The notes under the pieces are model-generated. The model ran no database searches. It worked only from the letters and a program-made list of their open reading frames with translations, and had not been told where the DNA came from. This document shows positions 34,594 through 43,827 of a stretch of 64,000 nt of DNA, one piece after another; the stretch's first letter is position 1; each line of letters starts with the position of its first letter. A program made the position numbers and the translations under genes. The stretch covers positions 1,681,501 to 1,745,500 of the forward strand of contig NZ_FOIR01000001.1 of NCBI RefSeq assembly GCF_900111145.1, given 5' to 3'. The DNA is from Roseivirga pacifica. GTDB lineage: Bacteria; Bacteroidota; Bacteroidia; Cytophagales; Cyclobacteriaceae.

Positions 34594-36300
34594 TTAGCGC
34601 GACTGTAAAAGCGAACCGTTTACTTGATTTTGTAACAAGCCAGGGTTTAAGAATAATTGAATACCTTTTTTGTACACCTCGTTTGTGTTGTTGTACACTT
34701 TGTAGAAAGCATCATCATCAAAAAGGTCGCGGGCAATTCTTGCCTTTATCAGGTGCTTCATAAACTCTTCTGACTTAGCTAATTGCTTGTTGCTTCTGCG
34801 AATACCTTTATCTTCCCCAATAGCCACAATGTCATCAATCATTTGCTTGGTTACTTCAAACTGCTCAATGAACTCGTCTGCCGTTAAGTCTTTCAGTTCA
34901 GGGTGTTCGTCTCGATAGTCCAGCGTGTATTCACGAATGGTATTGCTTGCTACCAATCGATTAATGTAGATACTGTTGTCGGCTGTGTCGAGCGGCACGA
35001 AATAGTCTGGCATAATGCCGCCACCGCCATATACTTTTCTGCCCCCTGAGGTTTCGTAGGCTAGGTTCTCATCAAAATGAACACTGTCTCTTGAGAATAA
35101 TTCGCCAGAAGTATATCGTTCGTAGTAATCAGAGTTGTAGCTGGCTTCACCATCATCGTAAGGCTTTTGAATAGAGCGGCCACTTGGTGTGTAATATCTG
35201 GCAATGGTCATGCGTAGTTCAGAACCATCGTTCAGATCGAAGGGGAGCTGAACCAACCCTTTACCGAAAGACCTTCTACCAACAATCAGTGCACGGTCGT
35301 TGTCTTGCAATGCTCCGGCAACAATTTCCGAGGCAGAAGCCGAACCTTCATTCACCAATACCATTAGCGCTCCTTCTTTATAAATCCCCTTGTCAGTGGC
35401 AAAAGCCTCGCTATCGTATTTAGCACTTTGCCCTTTCTGACTTACAATCAGGCTGCCTTCCTCCAAAAACTCATCACACATATTAATGGCCGCACTCATG
35501 TAACCACCAGAATTATTCTGTAGGTCTAGAATAAGCTTCGACATGCCTTTTTCCTTCAAATCTTCTAAGGCTGCTTTAAATTCTTCGTAAGTTCTTTCTG
35601 CAAACTTGTTCACTTTGATGTAACCAATTTGGTCATCAACCATATAGCTGGCATCAACGGAAAACTGCGGTATTGCGCCACGCTTTAACTCAAAATCCAG
35701 CACTTCATCTTCGCCCCTTCTAACCACACCTACATTTACTTTTGTGCCTCTTGGCCCTCTTAGCATGTCGAAAACTGTGCGGTTGCTTATGCCCACACCG
35801 GCTATGGTGTCATCATCTACCGTCACAATTTTATCTCCCGCCAAAATACCTGCAGCTTCAGATGGGCCGCCTGGTAGCGGATTCACCACATAAAGTGTGT
35901 CGCGCAGAATGTTGAATTCTACGCCAATGCCATCGTAAGTGGCTCGCAGCTCTGACTGTGCTAACGCTAGGTCTTTTGGTGGAATATAAACTGTATGTGG
36001 GTCGAGCTTATCCAACATGTTTTGAATAGACTCTTCCATTAGTGACTCAGTGTCAACCGTATCTACGTAGTCATTTTCTATATACTCAAGCAGTTGTTGA
36101 AACTTCTGGAAAGAACTCAGGTACTTTTTGTTGCCTTTAGGTTCTGCAAAATTCTTTCCGAGCATAATGCCAATAATGAGCGCTACGGAAAGTAAAATCG
36201 GAAGTCTTATATGAAAGGAGGAGTTGTTCTTGTCACTCACGCGATTGAAATCTTTTTTTAAATATTTCACAATCTTACCCAAAACATGGGTAAATGTCAT
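34594..36300 (-). CDS. S41-family carboxy-terminal processing protease (CtpA-like)
   Basis: 568 residues. One N-terminal membrane segment (about 29-50, IRLPILLSVALIIGIMLG), a leading helical part (about 60-115), a PDZ domain (about 120-200; GIGVEFNILRDTLYVVNPLP, then AGILAGDKIVTVDDD), and the S41 core (about 215-400) with the catalytic Ser in NEGSASASEIVAGAL and Lys in GRRSFGKGLVQLP. A long C-terminal helical extension follows. The active part faces the periplasm and trims or degrades proteins at their C-termini. It is divergent from the RIC-ruvX-def operon and has its own terminator. Confidence 0.95.
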   Translation of the reverse strand: MTFTHVLGKIVKYLKKDFNRVSDKNNSSFHIRLPILLSVALIIGIMLGKNFAEPKGNKKYLSSFQKFQQLLEYIENDYVDTVDTESLMEESIQNMLDKLDPHTVYIPPKDLALAQSELRATYDGIGVEFNILRDTLYVVNPLPGGPSEAAGILAGDKIVTVDDDTIAGVGISNRTVFDMLRGPRGTKVNVGVVRRGEDEVLDFELKRGAIPQFSVDASYMVDDQIGYIKVNKFAERTYEEFKAALEDLKEKGMSKLILDLQNNSGGYMSAAINMCDEFLEEGSLIVSQKGQSAKYDSEAFATDKGIYKEGALMVLVNEGSASASEIVAGALQDNDRALIVGRRSFGKGLVQLPFDLNDGSELRMTIARYYTPSGRSIQKPYDDGEASYNSDYYERYTSGELFSRDSVHFDENLAYETSGGRKVYGGGGIMPDYFVPLDTADNSIYINRLVASNTIREYTLDYRDEHPELKDLTADEFIEQFEVTKQMIDDIVAIGEDKGIRRSNKQLAKSEEFMKHLIKARIARDLFDDDAFYKVYNNTNEVYKKGIQLFLNPGLLQNQVNGSLLQSR

Positions 36301-36404
36301 GGTATCAATCTAACGAATTGATTTGGTTTGTGTTTTCGCTTTTCTACTGCTGAAGGCGAAAAATTAAGGTCAAAATTATTAGATTCGTTTTACCAATCTC
36401 TCAA

Positions 36405-37157
36405 ATGGAAAAAATACTTCAAAGAAAGCTAGTTGATTTAGTCGCTGAAAACCACATCAGAGCCTCTGTGCTCTATTATTTTGGGGTACGTTATTATGAT
36501 TACAAAGGCGAAACACTGGCAGAAGTATGCAAAAAGCATGGTTTGAGGGAAGAGACCTTGATTAATGCTCTCGACTTAATAGCCGATGGTTCGCCTACCA
36601 CTTTGGCGCAAATCAAGCGTTTTCCTGTCGATTTGGTGATTGAGTACCTAAAGCATGCGCACTATTTATTTGTGAAGAAGCGCCTGCCATATATCGGTCA
36701 GCTAATTGAGGGATTAACCGAAGTAAACGAGCGTTACGAGGTGCTTTCAAGAGATTTGAAGTCAATATTTCCCTTGTTTGTTGAGGATTTTGTAGCGCAC
36801 ATGTATGAGGAGGAAGATACGCTCTTTTCATACGTAAGAGATATGAGCGCCTTTATTAAGGGTGAGAAGTCAGGCTCGGATTTAATTTTCTCAATGGAGA
36901 AGTTTTCTATCAAGGAATTTGCACTTGATAATGAAATGCACGAGAACGAGATGGATGGCTTTAGGCAGTTTACCAATGGTTATAGCTATTCAGCCGATGC
37001 CGATTTGCAGATCAAGGTGCTATTTTCAGAGTTGCAACGCTTTGAATCTGACCTGAAAATTCATGCTAAAGTAGAAGATGAGGTGCTTTTACCAAAGGCG
37101 CTTCAGCTTGAACGACAAGTGAAACTTCGCTTTCACGACCTTTCTAAATTAAATTAA
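36405..37157 (+). CDS. RIC-family iron-sulfur cluster repair protein (YtfE/ScdA-like)
   Basis: 250 residues. The N-terminal part (about 5-50) resembles ScdA_N, with ASVLYYFGVRYYDYKGETLA and a Cys in AEVCKKHGL. The rest is a hemerythrin-like four-helix bundle that supplies di-iron ligands: YLKHAHYLFVKKRLP, FVAHMYEEEDTLF, DNEMHENEMDGF and HAKVEDEVLLPKA. Such proteins mend iron-sulfur clusters after nitric oxide or oxidative damage. The final stop overlaps the ruvX start as TAATG. Length and ligand pattern agree with the family; regulation by NO cannot be judged from the short upstream region. Confidence 0.88.
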   Translation: MEKILQRKLVDLVAENHIRASVLYYFGVRYYDYKGETLAEVCKKHGLREETLINALDLIADGSPTTLAQIKRFPVDLVIEYLKHAHYLFVKKRLPYIGQLIEGLTEVNERYEVLSRDLKSIFPLFVEDFVAHMYEEEDTLFSYVRDMSAFIKGEKSGSDLIFSMEKFSIKEFALDNEMHENEMDGFRQFTNGYSYSADADLQIKVLFSELQRFESDLKIHAKVEDEVLLPKALQLERQVKLRFHDLSKLN

Positions 37158-37573
37158 TGGGACGAATTTTGGCCATAGATTATGGCACCAAACGTGTGGG
37201 CTTGGCTGTAACCGACCCACTTCAAATCATTGCTTCACCCTTAGATACCGTACATTCCAAAGATGTAATAGCGTATTTAAAAAAATACAACGAAACTGAA
37301 GGTATAGAAACCTTTGTTTTGGGTATGCCTAAGAAGCTCGATGGCACGCCAACCAATGCAACTCCCCATGTAGAGCAATTTCACAGATTGTTACAAAAAC
37401 ACTTTCCGGAAAAACCTGTTTATTTGCATGATGAAAGATTCACCTCGAAAATTGCGCTTAATGCAATGATTGCGGGTGGAGCAAAGAAAAAAGACAGGAG
37501 AGATAAAGGTAATATTGATAAGGTGAGCGCAGCGGTCATCTTACAGTCTTACTTGGAAAGTAAAGGTTTATGA
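37157..37573 (+). CDS. ruvX: Holliday junction resolvase-like YqgF/RuvX
   Basis: 138 residues. RNase H-like fold with the first acidic residue in LAIDYGTKRVGLAVTDP, then VLGMPKKLDGTPTN, VYLHDERFTSKIALNAM and a last Asp in RRDKGNIDKVSAAVILQSYL. The family takes part in pre-16S rRNA 5'-end processing and has been called a Holliday junction resolvase. It is cytosolic. It overlaps the RIC gene at the start and def at the end (ATGA), so the three are one transcript. Confidence 0.95.
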   Translation: MGRILAIDYGTKRVGLAVTDPLQIIASPLDTVHSKDVIAYLKKYNETEGIETFVLGMPKKLDGTPTNATPHVEQFHRLLQKHFPEKPVYLHDERFTSKIALNAMIAGGAKKKDRRDKGNIDKVSAAVILQSYLESKGL

Positions 37574-38124
37574 TTTACCCGATTGTTGCTTACGGAGATA
37601 ACATTTTAAGAGCAGAAGCAGAAGATTACCCACAGGATGCTAAGGATTTAACTCCATTAGTGGAAAGCATGTTCGAAACCATGTATAAAGCCAATGGTGT
37701 TGGTTTAGCGGCACCACAAATTGGTATGGGCCACCGAATTTTTGTGATTGATTCTACCCAAATGGGAGATGAAAATCATGAGGGTGTGAAACGTGCTTTT
37801 ATTAACCCAATTATTCTTGACGAATATGGGGACGAATGGTCTTTTGAAGAGGGCTGCTTGAGTATTCCGGATGTACATGGAGATATTATTCGACCGGAAA
37901 AACTTACCATCAAATACTTTGATGAGCTTTGGAATGAGCACGAAGAGGAGTTTGATGACCTAACCGCGCGTGTTATTCAACACGAATACGATCACCTAGA
38001 TGGTGTGCTTTTTACAGACTACATTAAAGGCCTTAAAAAGCAAATGCTACGTGCCAAGTTGGTGAATATATCAAAGGGCAAGGTGGATGTAAAATACCGC
38101 ATGAAATTCCCGCTTAAGAAGTAA
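37570..38124 (+). CDS. def: peptide deformylase
   Basis: 184 residues. It removes the formyl group from new proteins. The three family motifs are present: GVGLAAPQIG, EEGCLSIP (Cys metal ligand) and QHEYDHLDG (two His ligands and catalytic Glu). It begins 4 bases before the ruvX stop (ATGA). A terminator follows at 38160-38188. Confidence 0.97.
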   Translation: MIYPIVAYGDNILRAEAEDYPQDAKDLTPLVESMFETMYKANGVGLAAPQIGMGHRIFVIDSTQMGDENHEGVKRAFINPIILDEYGDEWSFEEGCLSIPDVHGDIIRPEKLTIKYFDELWNEHEEEFDDLTARVIQHEYDHLDGVLFTDYIKGLKKQMLRAKLVNISKGKVDVKYRMKFPLKK

Positions 38125-38159
38125 CAAGCGTTTATCCAGTATTTGGAAGACGGTTATTT

Positions 38160-38188
38160 ACCCTTGCCTTTGTAGGTGAGGGTTTTTT
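38160..38188 (+). terminator. terminator of the RIC-ruvX-def operon
   Basis: ACCCTTGCCT (38160-38169), loop TTGT, AGGTGAGGGT (38174-38183) with two G-U pairs, then TTTTT. Confidence 0.8.
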
Positions 38189-38287
38189 GTGTTGATCTGA
38201 TTTAAATAAAAGATTTGGTCAGACGATGGGGAGAATGTTCAAGATGTTATTTGCTGTGAACAATCCTTGCCATAAGGATTAAATGAC

Positions 38288-38317
38288 TTTGTTCGCATGG
38301 GATAATTCCTATTTTTG
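38288..38317 (+). promoter_or_regulatory. promoter of the AGCS symporter gene
   Basis: TTTG (38288-38291), 18 bases, TATTTTTG (38310-38317), both boxes matching the Bacteroidota consensus. A 7-bp inverted repeat (AATCCTT/AAGGATT, 38262-38280) sits just upstream of the -33 box. Confidence 0.6.
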
Positions 38318-38346
38318 CAGCATCCATAAAACTTAATACACATTTT

Positions 38347-40029
38347 ATGCAGCAACTCAACGATTTTCTTAAGGTAATCGATAGCTATATTGGTAGCTCA
38401 TGGTGGTTCCCTTTTGCACTTTTAGGAACGGGACTCTTTTTTACCATTTATCTTAAGTTTCCACAAATCAGGTATTTCCGCTTTGCTTTTAACGTAGTTA
38501 GAGGAAAGTACGATAAAGAAGGAGATGAGGGTGATACCTCTCACTTTCAGGCGTTAACCACTGCACTTTCGGGTACTGTGGGTACAGGAAATATTGCAGG
38601 TGTAGCGCTTGCCTTGCACTTGGGTGGCCCTGCTGCATTGTTTTGGATGGTAATTACAGCCGCCATAGGTATGTGTACCAAATTTGTGGAGGTAACGCTT
38701 TCGCATAAGTATAGAGAGAAAGCTGCAGATGGTTCAATGGCTGGTGGGCCAATGTACTATATGAAGAATAAGCTGAACATGAAGTGGCTCGCAGTTATTT
38801 TTGCTATAGCTACGGTTCTTTCTTCATTCGGTACGGGTAACATGCCGCAAATCAACAGTATTGCTGGGGCGGTAAAATCTACCTTCCAGATCGAACCATG
38901 GATTACTGGAGCAGTACTTTCAGTGATTCTGGCTTTTGTAATTATTGGAGGTATTAAAAGGATTGCTTCGGTTACAGAAAAGTTGGTGCCAGCAATGGCA
39001 GTAATTTACTTCTTGGGCTGTTTTTCGGTAATCTTCGCCAACATTGAGAATGTAATTCCTTCTATCATTTCGATATTCTCTAGTTTGTTTACCACAACTG
39101 CCGCTACGGGTGGTTTCTTAGGTGCTACAGTAATGTATGCCTTTAATACAGGGGTTGGTAGAGGCTTGTTTTCAAACGAAGCTGGTCAAGGTTCTGCGCC
39201 AATTGCACACGCATCGGCCAAAGCGCACGAGCCGGTGTCTGAAGGTATGGTGGCTATTCTCGAGCCGTTTATCGATACCATCATTATCTGTTCAATTACA
39301 GGTTTAACTTTACTTTCGTCTGGCGCATGGCAAGACAAACACTATAACGACTTTGCTGTAACGGATATGTCGGTTTTGGTTGGTACGGAGTATACTGACG
39401 ACAACAAAGAAGACAGAAAAGCATTGAAAGAGCACTTGTCGGGTGAAAATCCTTTGCCAGTATTTGACGGAATGTTGCAGGTAGAGAACGGAAAGATTGT
39501 GAGTGATGTAACTGTGATTCACGCGCGTTCTGTTGCCGAAGAAGTGGTGGTTAACGAGTCTTTCGGTGGTGCCCCACTAACTGGTGAGGTGGAGATTAAG
39601 GATGGAATTTTGCAAGATGCCAGTATCTCTTTCTACGGAAAATCATTGGTTCATAGTTCTCCGCTTACGGCCATTGCCTTTACAAAGGGATGGTTAGGTA
39701 ATGCAGGGCAATACATTGTGTCAATTGGATTGTTGTTGTTTGCTTTCAGTACGGCAATTTCTTGGTCTTACTATGGAGATAGAGCAATGACATTTTTGGC
39801 TGGATCTGGTTCAGTAAAATACTATAGAATTGTGTACGTAGCTGGATTCTTTATTGCTGCAATTGCCGATACCACAATAATTTGGACAGTAGCCGCAATT
39901 GCCATTGCGCTAATGACATTGCCTAACTTGGTAGGTATTATCATGCTTCGTAAAGACATGAAAAACACCATCAATGATTATTGGTCGGGCTTTAAGAAAG
40001 AGTATCCGGATGAGAAAACGCCTGAGTAA
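38347..40029 (+). CDS. alanine/glycine:cation symporter (AGCS family)
   Basis: 560 residues. Sodium-coupled amino-acid uptake across the inner membrane. Family marks: [41 protein letters not shown], and [23 protein letters not shown]. About 11 helices. An unusual soluble insertion of roughly 115 residues (about 330-440, [20 protein letters not shown] to [16 protein letters not shown]) interrupts the domain near GAWQD and before [12 protein letters not shown]; typical members are 450-500 residues. It has its own promoter and terminator. Confidence 0.92.
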   Translation: MQQLNDFLKVIDSYIGSSWWFPFALLGTGLFFTIYLKFPQIRYFRFAFNVVRGKYDKEGDEGDTSHFQALTTALSGTVGTGNIAGVALALHLGGPAALFWMVITAAIGMCTKFVEVTLSHKYREKAADGSMAGGPMYYMKNKLNMKWLAVIFAIATVLSSFGTGNMPQINSIAGAVKSTFQIEPWITGAVLSVILAFVIIGGIKRIASVTEKLVPAMAVIYFLGCFSVIFANIENVIPSIISIFSSLFTTTAATGGFLGATVMYAFNTGVGRGLFSNEAGQGSAPIAHASAKAHEPVSEGMVAILEPFIDTIIICSITGLTLLSSGAWQDKHYNDFAVTDMSVLVGTEYTDDNKEDRKALKEHLSGENPLPVFDGMLQVENGKIVSDVTVIHARSVAEEVVVNESFGGAPLTGEVEIKDGILQDASISFYGKSLVHSSPLTAIAFTKGWLGNAGQYIVSIGLLLFAFSTAISWSYYGDRAMTFLAGSGSVKYYRIVYVAGFFIAAIADTTIIWTVAAIAIALMTLPNLVGIIMLRKDMKNTINDYWSGFKKEYPDEKTPE

Positions 40030-40050
40030 GGTTTGATGATCTTAATGATA

Positions 40051-40086
40051 AAAAAAGCTGTTTCGGTTACCGAAACAGCTTTTTTT
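40051..40086. terminator. bidirectional terminator between AGCS and DUF427 genes
   Basis: AAAAAAGCTGTTTCGG (40051-40066), loop TTA, CCGAAACAGCTTTTTT (40070-40085): a perfect stem with A and T tracts on either side, between convergent genes. Confidence 0.93.
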
Positions 40087-40366
40087 ATGCTACAATTTCT
40101 ACCCCACGCCAAAAGGCTACTCTTCCTTCTATGGGTTTGGCTAGTTCTTTGGTCTCAGGGTAATACCACGCTGCATCGATATTTTCTTTACCGTTAACCA
40201 TTAGGGTGTAATAGCTCGCTTCACCTTTCCATGGGCAATTTGTGTGCGTTTCGGAAGACTTAAAGTAAGCTTTGTTAATTGATTGAGAAGGGAAGTAATG
40301 ATTTCCTTCAATCAGAATAGTCTCGTCACTTTCTGCCAGTACAGCATCATTCCAAATAGCTTTCAT
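40085..40366 (-). CDS. DUF427 domain protein
   Basis: 93 residues, a single DUF427 domain with the family pattern: MKAIWNDAVLAESDETILIE, NCPWKGEASYYTL and AAWYYPET, ending EGRVAFWRGVEIVA. The family has a small beta-tent fold and unknown function. It is a cytosolic protein. It lies downstream of the malic enzyme gene with a terminator between them, so is probably expressed on its own. Confidence 0.9.
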   Translation of the reverse strand: MKAIWNDAVLAESDETILIEGNHYFPSQSINKAYFKSSETHTNCPWKGEASYYTLMVNGKENIDAAWYYPETKELAKPIEGRVAFWRGVEIVA

Positions 40367-40395
40367 ACTTTTTATTTTACTACTAAAGCATAAAA

Positions 40396-40424
40396 AAGGC
40401 GCCTTTGTTCAGAACAAAAGCGCC
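40396..40424 (-). terminator. terminator of the malic enzyme gene
   Basis: On the minus strand GGCGCTTTTGTTC then GAACAAAGGCGCC (one G-U pair), followed by TTTTTT. It lies between the malic enzyme stop and the DUF427 start. Confidence 0.85.
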
Positions 40425-40451
40425 CAATGTTTTAAAATGTCCTATTAACGA

Positions 40452-41678
40452 CTAAAGTGCGTCATACTCAGCATCGGCATCGGCAATGCGCTTGGCCATT
40501 TCGCGTTCGTGATAAACACTTTGCTCTACGGCTTCGGCTACCACTTTTGCCATTGAAGTGTCTAAGGCAGAAGGAATAACTTCTTCGGCAGTAGGATTTT
40601 CTACATACTTGGCAATGGCGTGTGCAGCGGCCAATTTCATTTCGGTACTAATTGTACTTGCTCGGGCTAAAAGTGCTCCTTTGAAAATGCCTGGGAAAGC
40701 CAACACATTGTTGATCTGGTTGGCGAAATCGCTACGGCCTGTGCCTACTACTGCTGCACCTGCGGCTTTTGCATCTGCTGGCATAATCTCAGGAGTTGGG
40801 TTGGCCATTGCAAAAATGATAGGCTTATCGGCCATGTTTTTAATGTCTTCCTGAGTAAGCAAGTTACCTTTACTCACACCAATGAATACATCAGCTCCTT
40901 TGATTACTTCTTGGATTGAACCGTCAACATCATCAAAGTTAGAGTATTTCAAAAGTTCGGTTTTAGCTTTGTTAAGGTCTCTTCTGAACCTGTGGATTGA
41001 GCCTTTGCTATCGCAAACAATCAATTGCTTAACCGACATGCAAAGGTCAGAGTCGATACCAAAGCAACGAAGAAGTTTGGCAATTGCAATACCAGCGGCA
41101 CCGGCACCGTTAATTACCACTTTCATTTCGTTAATGTCTTTGCCAACTACTTTGGCAGCATTAATTAGGGCGGCTAAAGTTACAATTGCTGTTCCATGCT
41201 GATCGTCATGAAAAACCGGAATACCAATATCTTGAAGCTTCTCTTCAATTTCGAAGCTTTCTGGTGCCTTGATATCCTCAAGGTTAATACCACCAAAAGC
41301 AGGAGAAATCCTCCTAATGGTTTCGATAATGTGGCGGGTATTTTTGCTGTCGATACAGATTGGAACTGCATTTATACCAGCAAATTTTTTGAAGAGCATG
41401 GCTTTACCTTCCATTACCGGAAGAGCCGCTGTTGGTCCAATATCGCCCAACCCAAGTACTGCCGTACCATTGGTAACCACCGCAATGGTGTTGCCTTTCA
41501 TGGTTAGGTCGTAGGCTTTTTCTTCGTCCTTTTCAATTTCCAAGCAAGGCTGGGCCACGCCAGGAGAGTATACTAAAGAAAGTGTTTCGGAATTATCTAC
41601 AGGGATTTTGTTGGTCATTTCAATTTTGCCCTGCATTTGTTTATGCAGTTCAACCGACCGTTTATAAACATCGTCCAT
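40452..41678 (-). CDS. malic enzyme (oxaloacetate-decarboxylating), short form
   Basis: 408 residues: it oxidises and decarboxylates malate to pyruvate. The active-site Tyr is in LSLVYSPGVAQPC, metal/malate-binding parts in INLEDIKAPESFEIE and FHDDQHGTAI, and the dinucleotide loop in INGAGAAGIAIAKL. There is no phosphotransacetylase domain as found in long MaeB forms. Whether it prefers NAD or NADP is not clear. Single gene, with terminator downstream. Confidence 0.93.
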   Translation of the reverse strand: MDDVYKRSVELHKQMQGKIEMTNKIPVDNSETLSLVYSPGVAQPCLEIEKDEEKAYDLTMKGNTIAVVTNGTAVLGLGDIGPTAALPVMEGKAMLFKKFAGINAVPICIDSKNTRHIIETIRRISPAFGGINLEDIKAPESFEIEEKLQDIGIPVFHDDQHGTAIVTLAALINAAKVVGKDINEMKVVINGAGAAGIAIAKLLRCFGIDSDLCMSVKQLIVCDSKGSIHRFRRDLNKAKTELLKYSNFDDVDGSIQEVIKGADVFIGVSKGNLLTQEDIKNMADKPIIFAMANPTPEIMPADAKAAGAAVVGTGRSDFANQINNVLAFPGIFKGALLARASTISTEMKLAAAHAIAKYVENPTAEEVIPSALDTSMAKVVAEAVEQSVYHEREMAKRIADADAEYDAL

Positions 41679-41750
41679 GATATTTTCAATAGGTTAGTTC
41701 GTTGATGTATGGCCAAATGGCCTATTTGTTATTGAGGGTGCGAATTTAAG

Positions 41751-42443
41751 TCAGGATAATTTGGCTTCCATCTTTAATTCTTGATTTCTTATGAAATAGA
41801 GGTAATCTGCTAGAAAATAGGCGCCAATTCCAGAAAATATGTGCCAAAGAAAGTGAGTTCCGAAAGAAAAGATGTTTGTGAAATCCTGATCTACCTGCCT
41901 GAAGTAAATAGCCAGCACAAAGCATATGGCGCCTATAACTATGTTGTAAGACTTTTTGTACTCGTATTTTCTGAGGATAAGAAAAATAGGGAGCAGAAAA
42001 GATACACCACTTATAGTATAAGATGTATTGATGCCGCCTTGCCCTGGGAACCACTGAATAATGCCAAAACGAAGAAGGAAAACTGGAGCTACAGCCAACA
42101 GGCCCATCCACCATTTTGGCAGTGCTTTGGCCCAAAAGTAAACCGTAATGCATAATGTGAGCAAAAGGGCTGGCATAAAATCCATGTAAAGAAATATTCT
42201 GGACGTTCGCAATCCATGAAAGAGCGTGCTGCCCAATCCATTTAAGAAAAGTAGTGGAATGCAAAGCAGCAGAAATTTATACTGAAGAGGATTCTTCCTA
42301 ATCTTCCAAAGAAAGTAAACTGCAGGGGCAGCTATGGCCAAGGAAGAAAAAGCGTTCCAAGGCTCAACAATTAGATTGTCCGTAATATGCGTTTCGGCAT
42401 ACCAAGGTCCTCCATCTGTAATTTGAAATGGTCCAAACATCAC
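41751..42443 (-). CDS. ceramidase-like integral membrane protein (CREST superfamily)
   Basis: 230 residues with about seven membrane helices. The CREST hydrolase signature is in place: EPWNAFSSLAI near the N-terminus, GLGSTLFHGLRT, YMDFMPALL, and HFLWHIFSGIGAYFL at the end, which bring the Ser, Asp and three His of the metal site of alkaline ceramidases and adiponectin-receptor-like proteins. The likely role is amide or lipid hydrolysis in the membrane, perhaps on sphingolipids, which many Bacteroidota make. The substrate is inferred only. It lies 115 bases downstream of the photolyase operon in the same direction. Confidence 0.8.
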   Translation of the reverse strand: MMFGPFQITDGGPWYAETHITDNLIVEPWNAFSSLAIAAPAVYFLWKIRKNPLQYKFLLLCIPLLFLNGLGSTLFHGLRTSRIFLYMDFMPALLLTLCITVYFWAKALPKWWMGLLAVAPVFLLRFGIIQWFPGQGGINTSYTISGVSFLLPIFLILRKYEYKKSYNIVIGAICFVLAIYFRQVDQDFTNIFSFGTHFLWHIFSGIGAYFLADYLYFIRNQELKMEAKLS

Positions 42444-42558
42444 CGCGTATTTCCTGACACTAACACGTATTAACTTACGAAAGTTGTGTTACACTTGGGT
42501 TTTTGATGAATAAATAATTTCAAATTGTCAGTGATGCGGTATTGTGCTTAAAATATGG

Positions 42559-43827
42559 TTACGCCCAGAGTTTGACGTAATTTCCTTCGGCATCGTACTG
42601 TTGTGTTTGTCTTTCAATATTGAATTCTCTACCACCTCTTGGGTCATTGCCAATACCAGCAATATAAAGCCAGTTGCCATAGTTAGATGCAGGATCGTGA
42701 TCGATCAGCATTTTTTCAAAGTATGCTGCTCCCAAGCGCCAATCAATCCGCATGCGATGAATAAGGTAAGAGGCCACAACTTGTCTACCTCGGTTGCTCA
42801 TAAAGCCCGTGCGATTGAGTTCATTCATGTTGGCGTCTACAAATGGTTCGGTGGTTTGGCCACCGGCCCAAAGATGAAAATGCTTATTGGTACTCCATGT
42901 TATTTTCTCCTTGCTGGTTATGCCTTTTCTTCGGTAGAGTTTAGCACCATGCTGTAGTGCTACAAACTGAAAGAAATCTCTCCAAATCAATTCGAAAATG
43001 AGCCAATAGGTAGAGCTGTTTTTCTTAATGTATTTTTCGAATTTTTTCACTTGCCAGTATATCTGCCTTGGCGATATACAGCCGTGTGCTAGCCAGGGAG
43101 AGAATTTGCTTGAATAGTCACCACCAATCAGGCCATTTCGGGTTTGTTTGTAGTTGCAGAGTAATTCCTTTTCCCATAAATAGTAGTTCAGTCTTTCCAA
43201 GCCTTGAGATTCGCCCCCAGCAAAGTTTAGCACACTTCTTTCATCGTAAAAAGGTCTTTCAAAGCCGAGCTTTTCTGGAGTAGGTACTTCATTCCCGAAG
43301 TTATCGGGACTTTTGACATTGAGGGGTGACTTGATTACAGGTCTCACCTTTGCGTTTTTTTCAACCGCCTTTCTGAAATCTGTAAAAACGCCAGGTGTAT
43401 CGATAATCCGAAAAGGTAGGTATCGCTCGTGAAATAATGTATGCCCCCAAACAAATTTGCATGGAACAAGGTGGTTGAGTGCGGTTTGAAGTGTGGTTTC
43501 TTCATAAGCAACCAGGGCTTGTGCATATACCCCTGCGCAGTTATACTGTTGATATATCGCGGGAATTTGTTCCAATGGGTTGCCAACTTTCACGAGTAAA
43601 TCACTACCAATGGCTTTGAGGTTTTCTTTTAGCTCGCTTAACGACTCTAAAAGGAAGTTCAGCCTAAAATTACCCATGCGTTTTATGCCGAACTGTGTTT
43701 TATAAAGCCAGCTTTCATCCAAAACATAAACAGGGATTACAGCCGTATTCTCCTCTACCGCAGCCTTAAAACCAGGGTTGTCTTCCAGCCTCAAATCATT
43801 TCTAAACCAATACACTACCGTACTCAT
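42559..43827 (-). CDS. cryptochrome/photolyase, CRY-DASH type
   Basis: 422 residues. N-terminal Rossmann domain (VVYWFRNDLRLEDNPGF), then the FAD helical domain with DYSSKFSPWLAHGCISPRQI, ELIWRDFFQFVALQHG, FVDANMNELNRTGFMSNRGR, and the CRY-DASH signature WLYIAGIGNDPRGGREFNIE. CRY-DASH proteins repair cyclobutane dimers in single-stranded or looped DNA and may have light-sensing roles. The protein stops right after EGNYVKLWA, shorter than many homologues; other frames beyond the stop do not continue it. Its start overlaps the FeS photolyase stop by ATGA. Confidence 0.92.
   Translation of the reverse strand: MSTVVYWFRNDLRLEDNPGFKAAVEENTAVIPVYVLDESWLYKTQFGIKRMGNFRLNFLLESLSELKENLKAIGSDLLVKVGNPLEQIPAIYQQYNCAGVYAQALVAYEETTLQTALNHLVPCKFVWGHTLFHERYLPFRIIDTPGVFTDFRKAVEKNAKVRPVIKSPLNVKSPDNFGNEVPTPEKLGFERPFYDERSVLNFAGGESQGLERLNYYLWEKELLCNYKQTRNGLIGGDYSSKFSPWLAHGCISPRQIYWQVKKFEKYIKKNSSTYWLIFELIWRDFFQFVALQHGAKLYRRKGITSKEKITWSTNKHFHLWAGGQTTEPFVDANMNELNRTGFMSNRGRQVVASYLIHRMRIDWRLGAAYFEKMLIDHDPASNYGNWLYIAGIGNDPRGGREFNIERQTQQYDAEGNYVKLWA

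Noticed and set aside
41746-42264. A 172-codon minus-strand frame
   Set aside because: It is the other reading frame of the ceramidase-like gene, which has the full CREST motifs.
42500-42560. Possible frameshift truncating the CRY-DASH gene
   Set aside because: I read the other two frames beyond the stop and found no continuation of the family's C-terminal sequence, so the short end is probably genuine.
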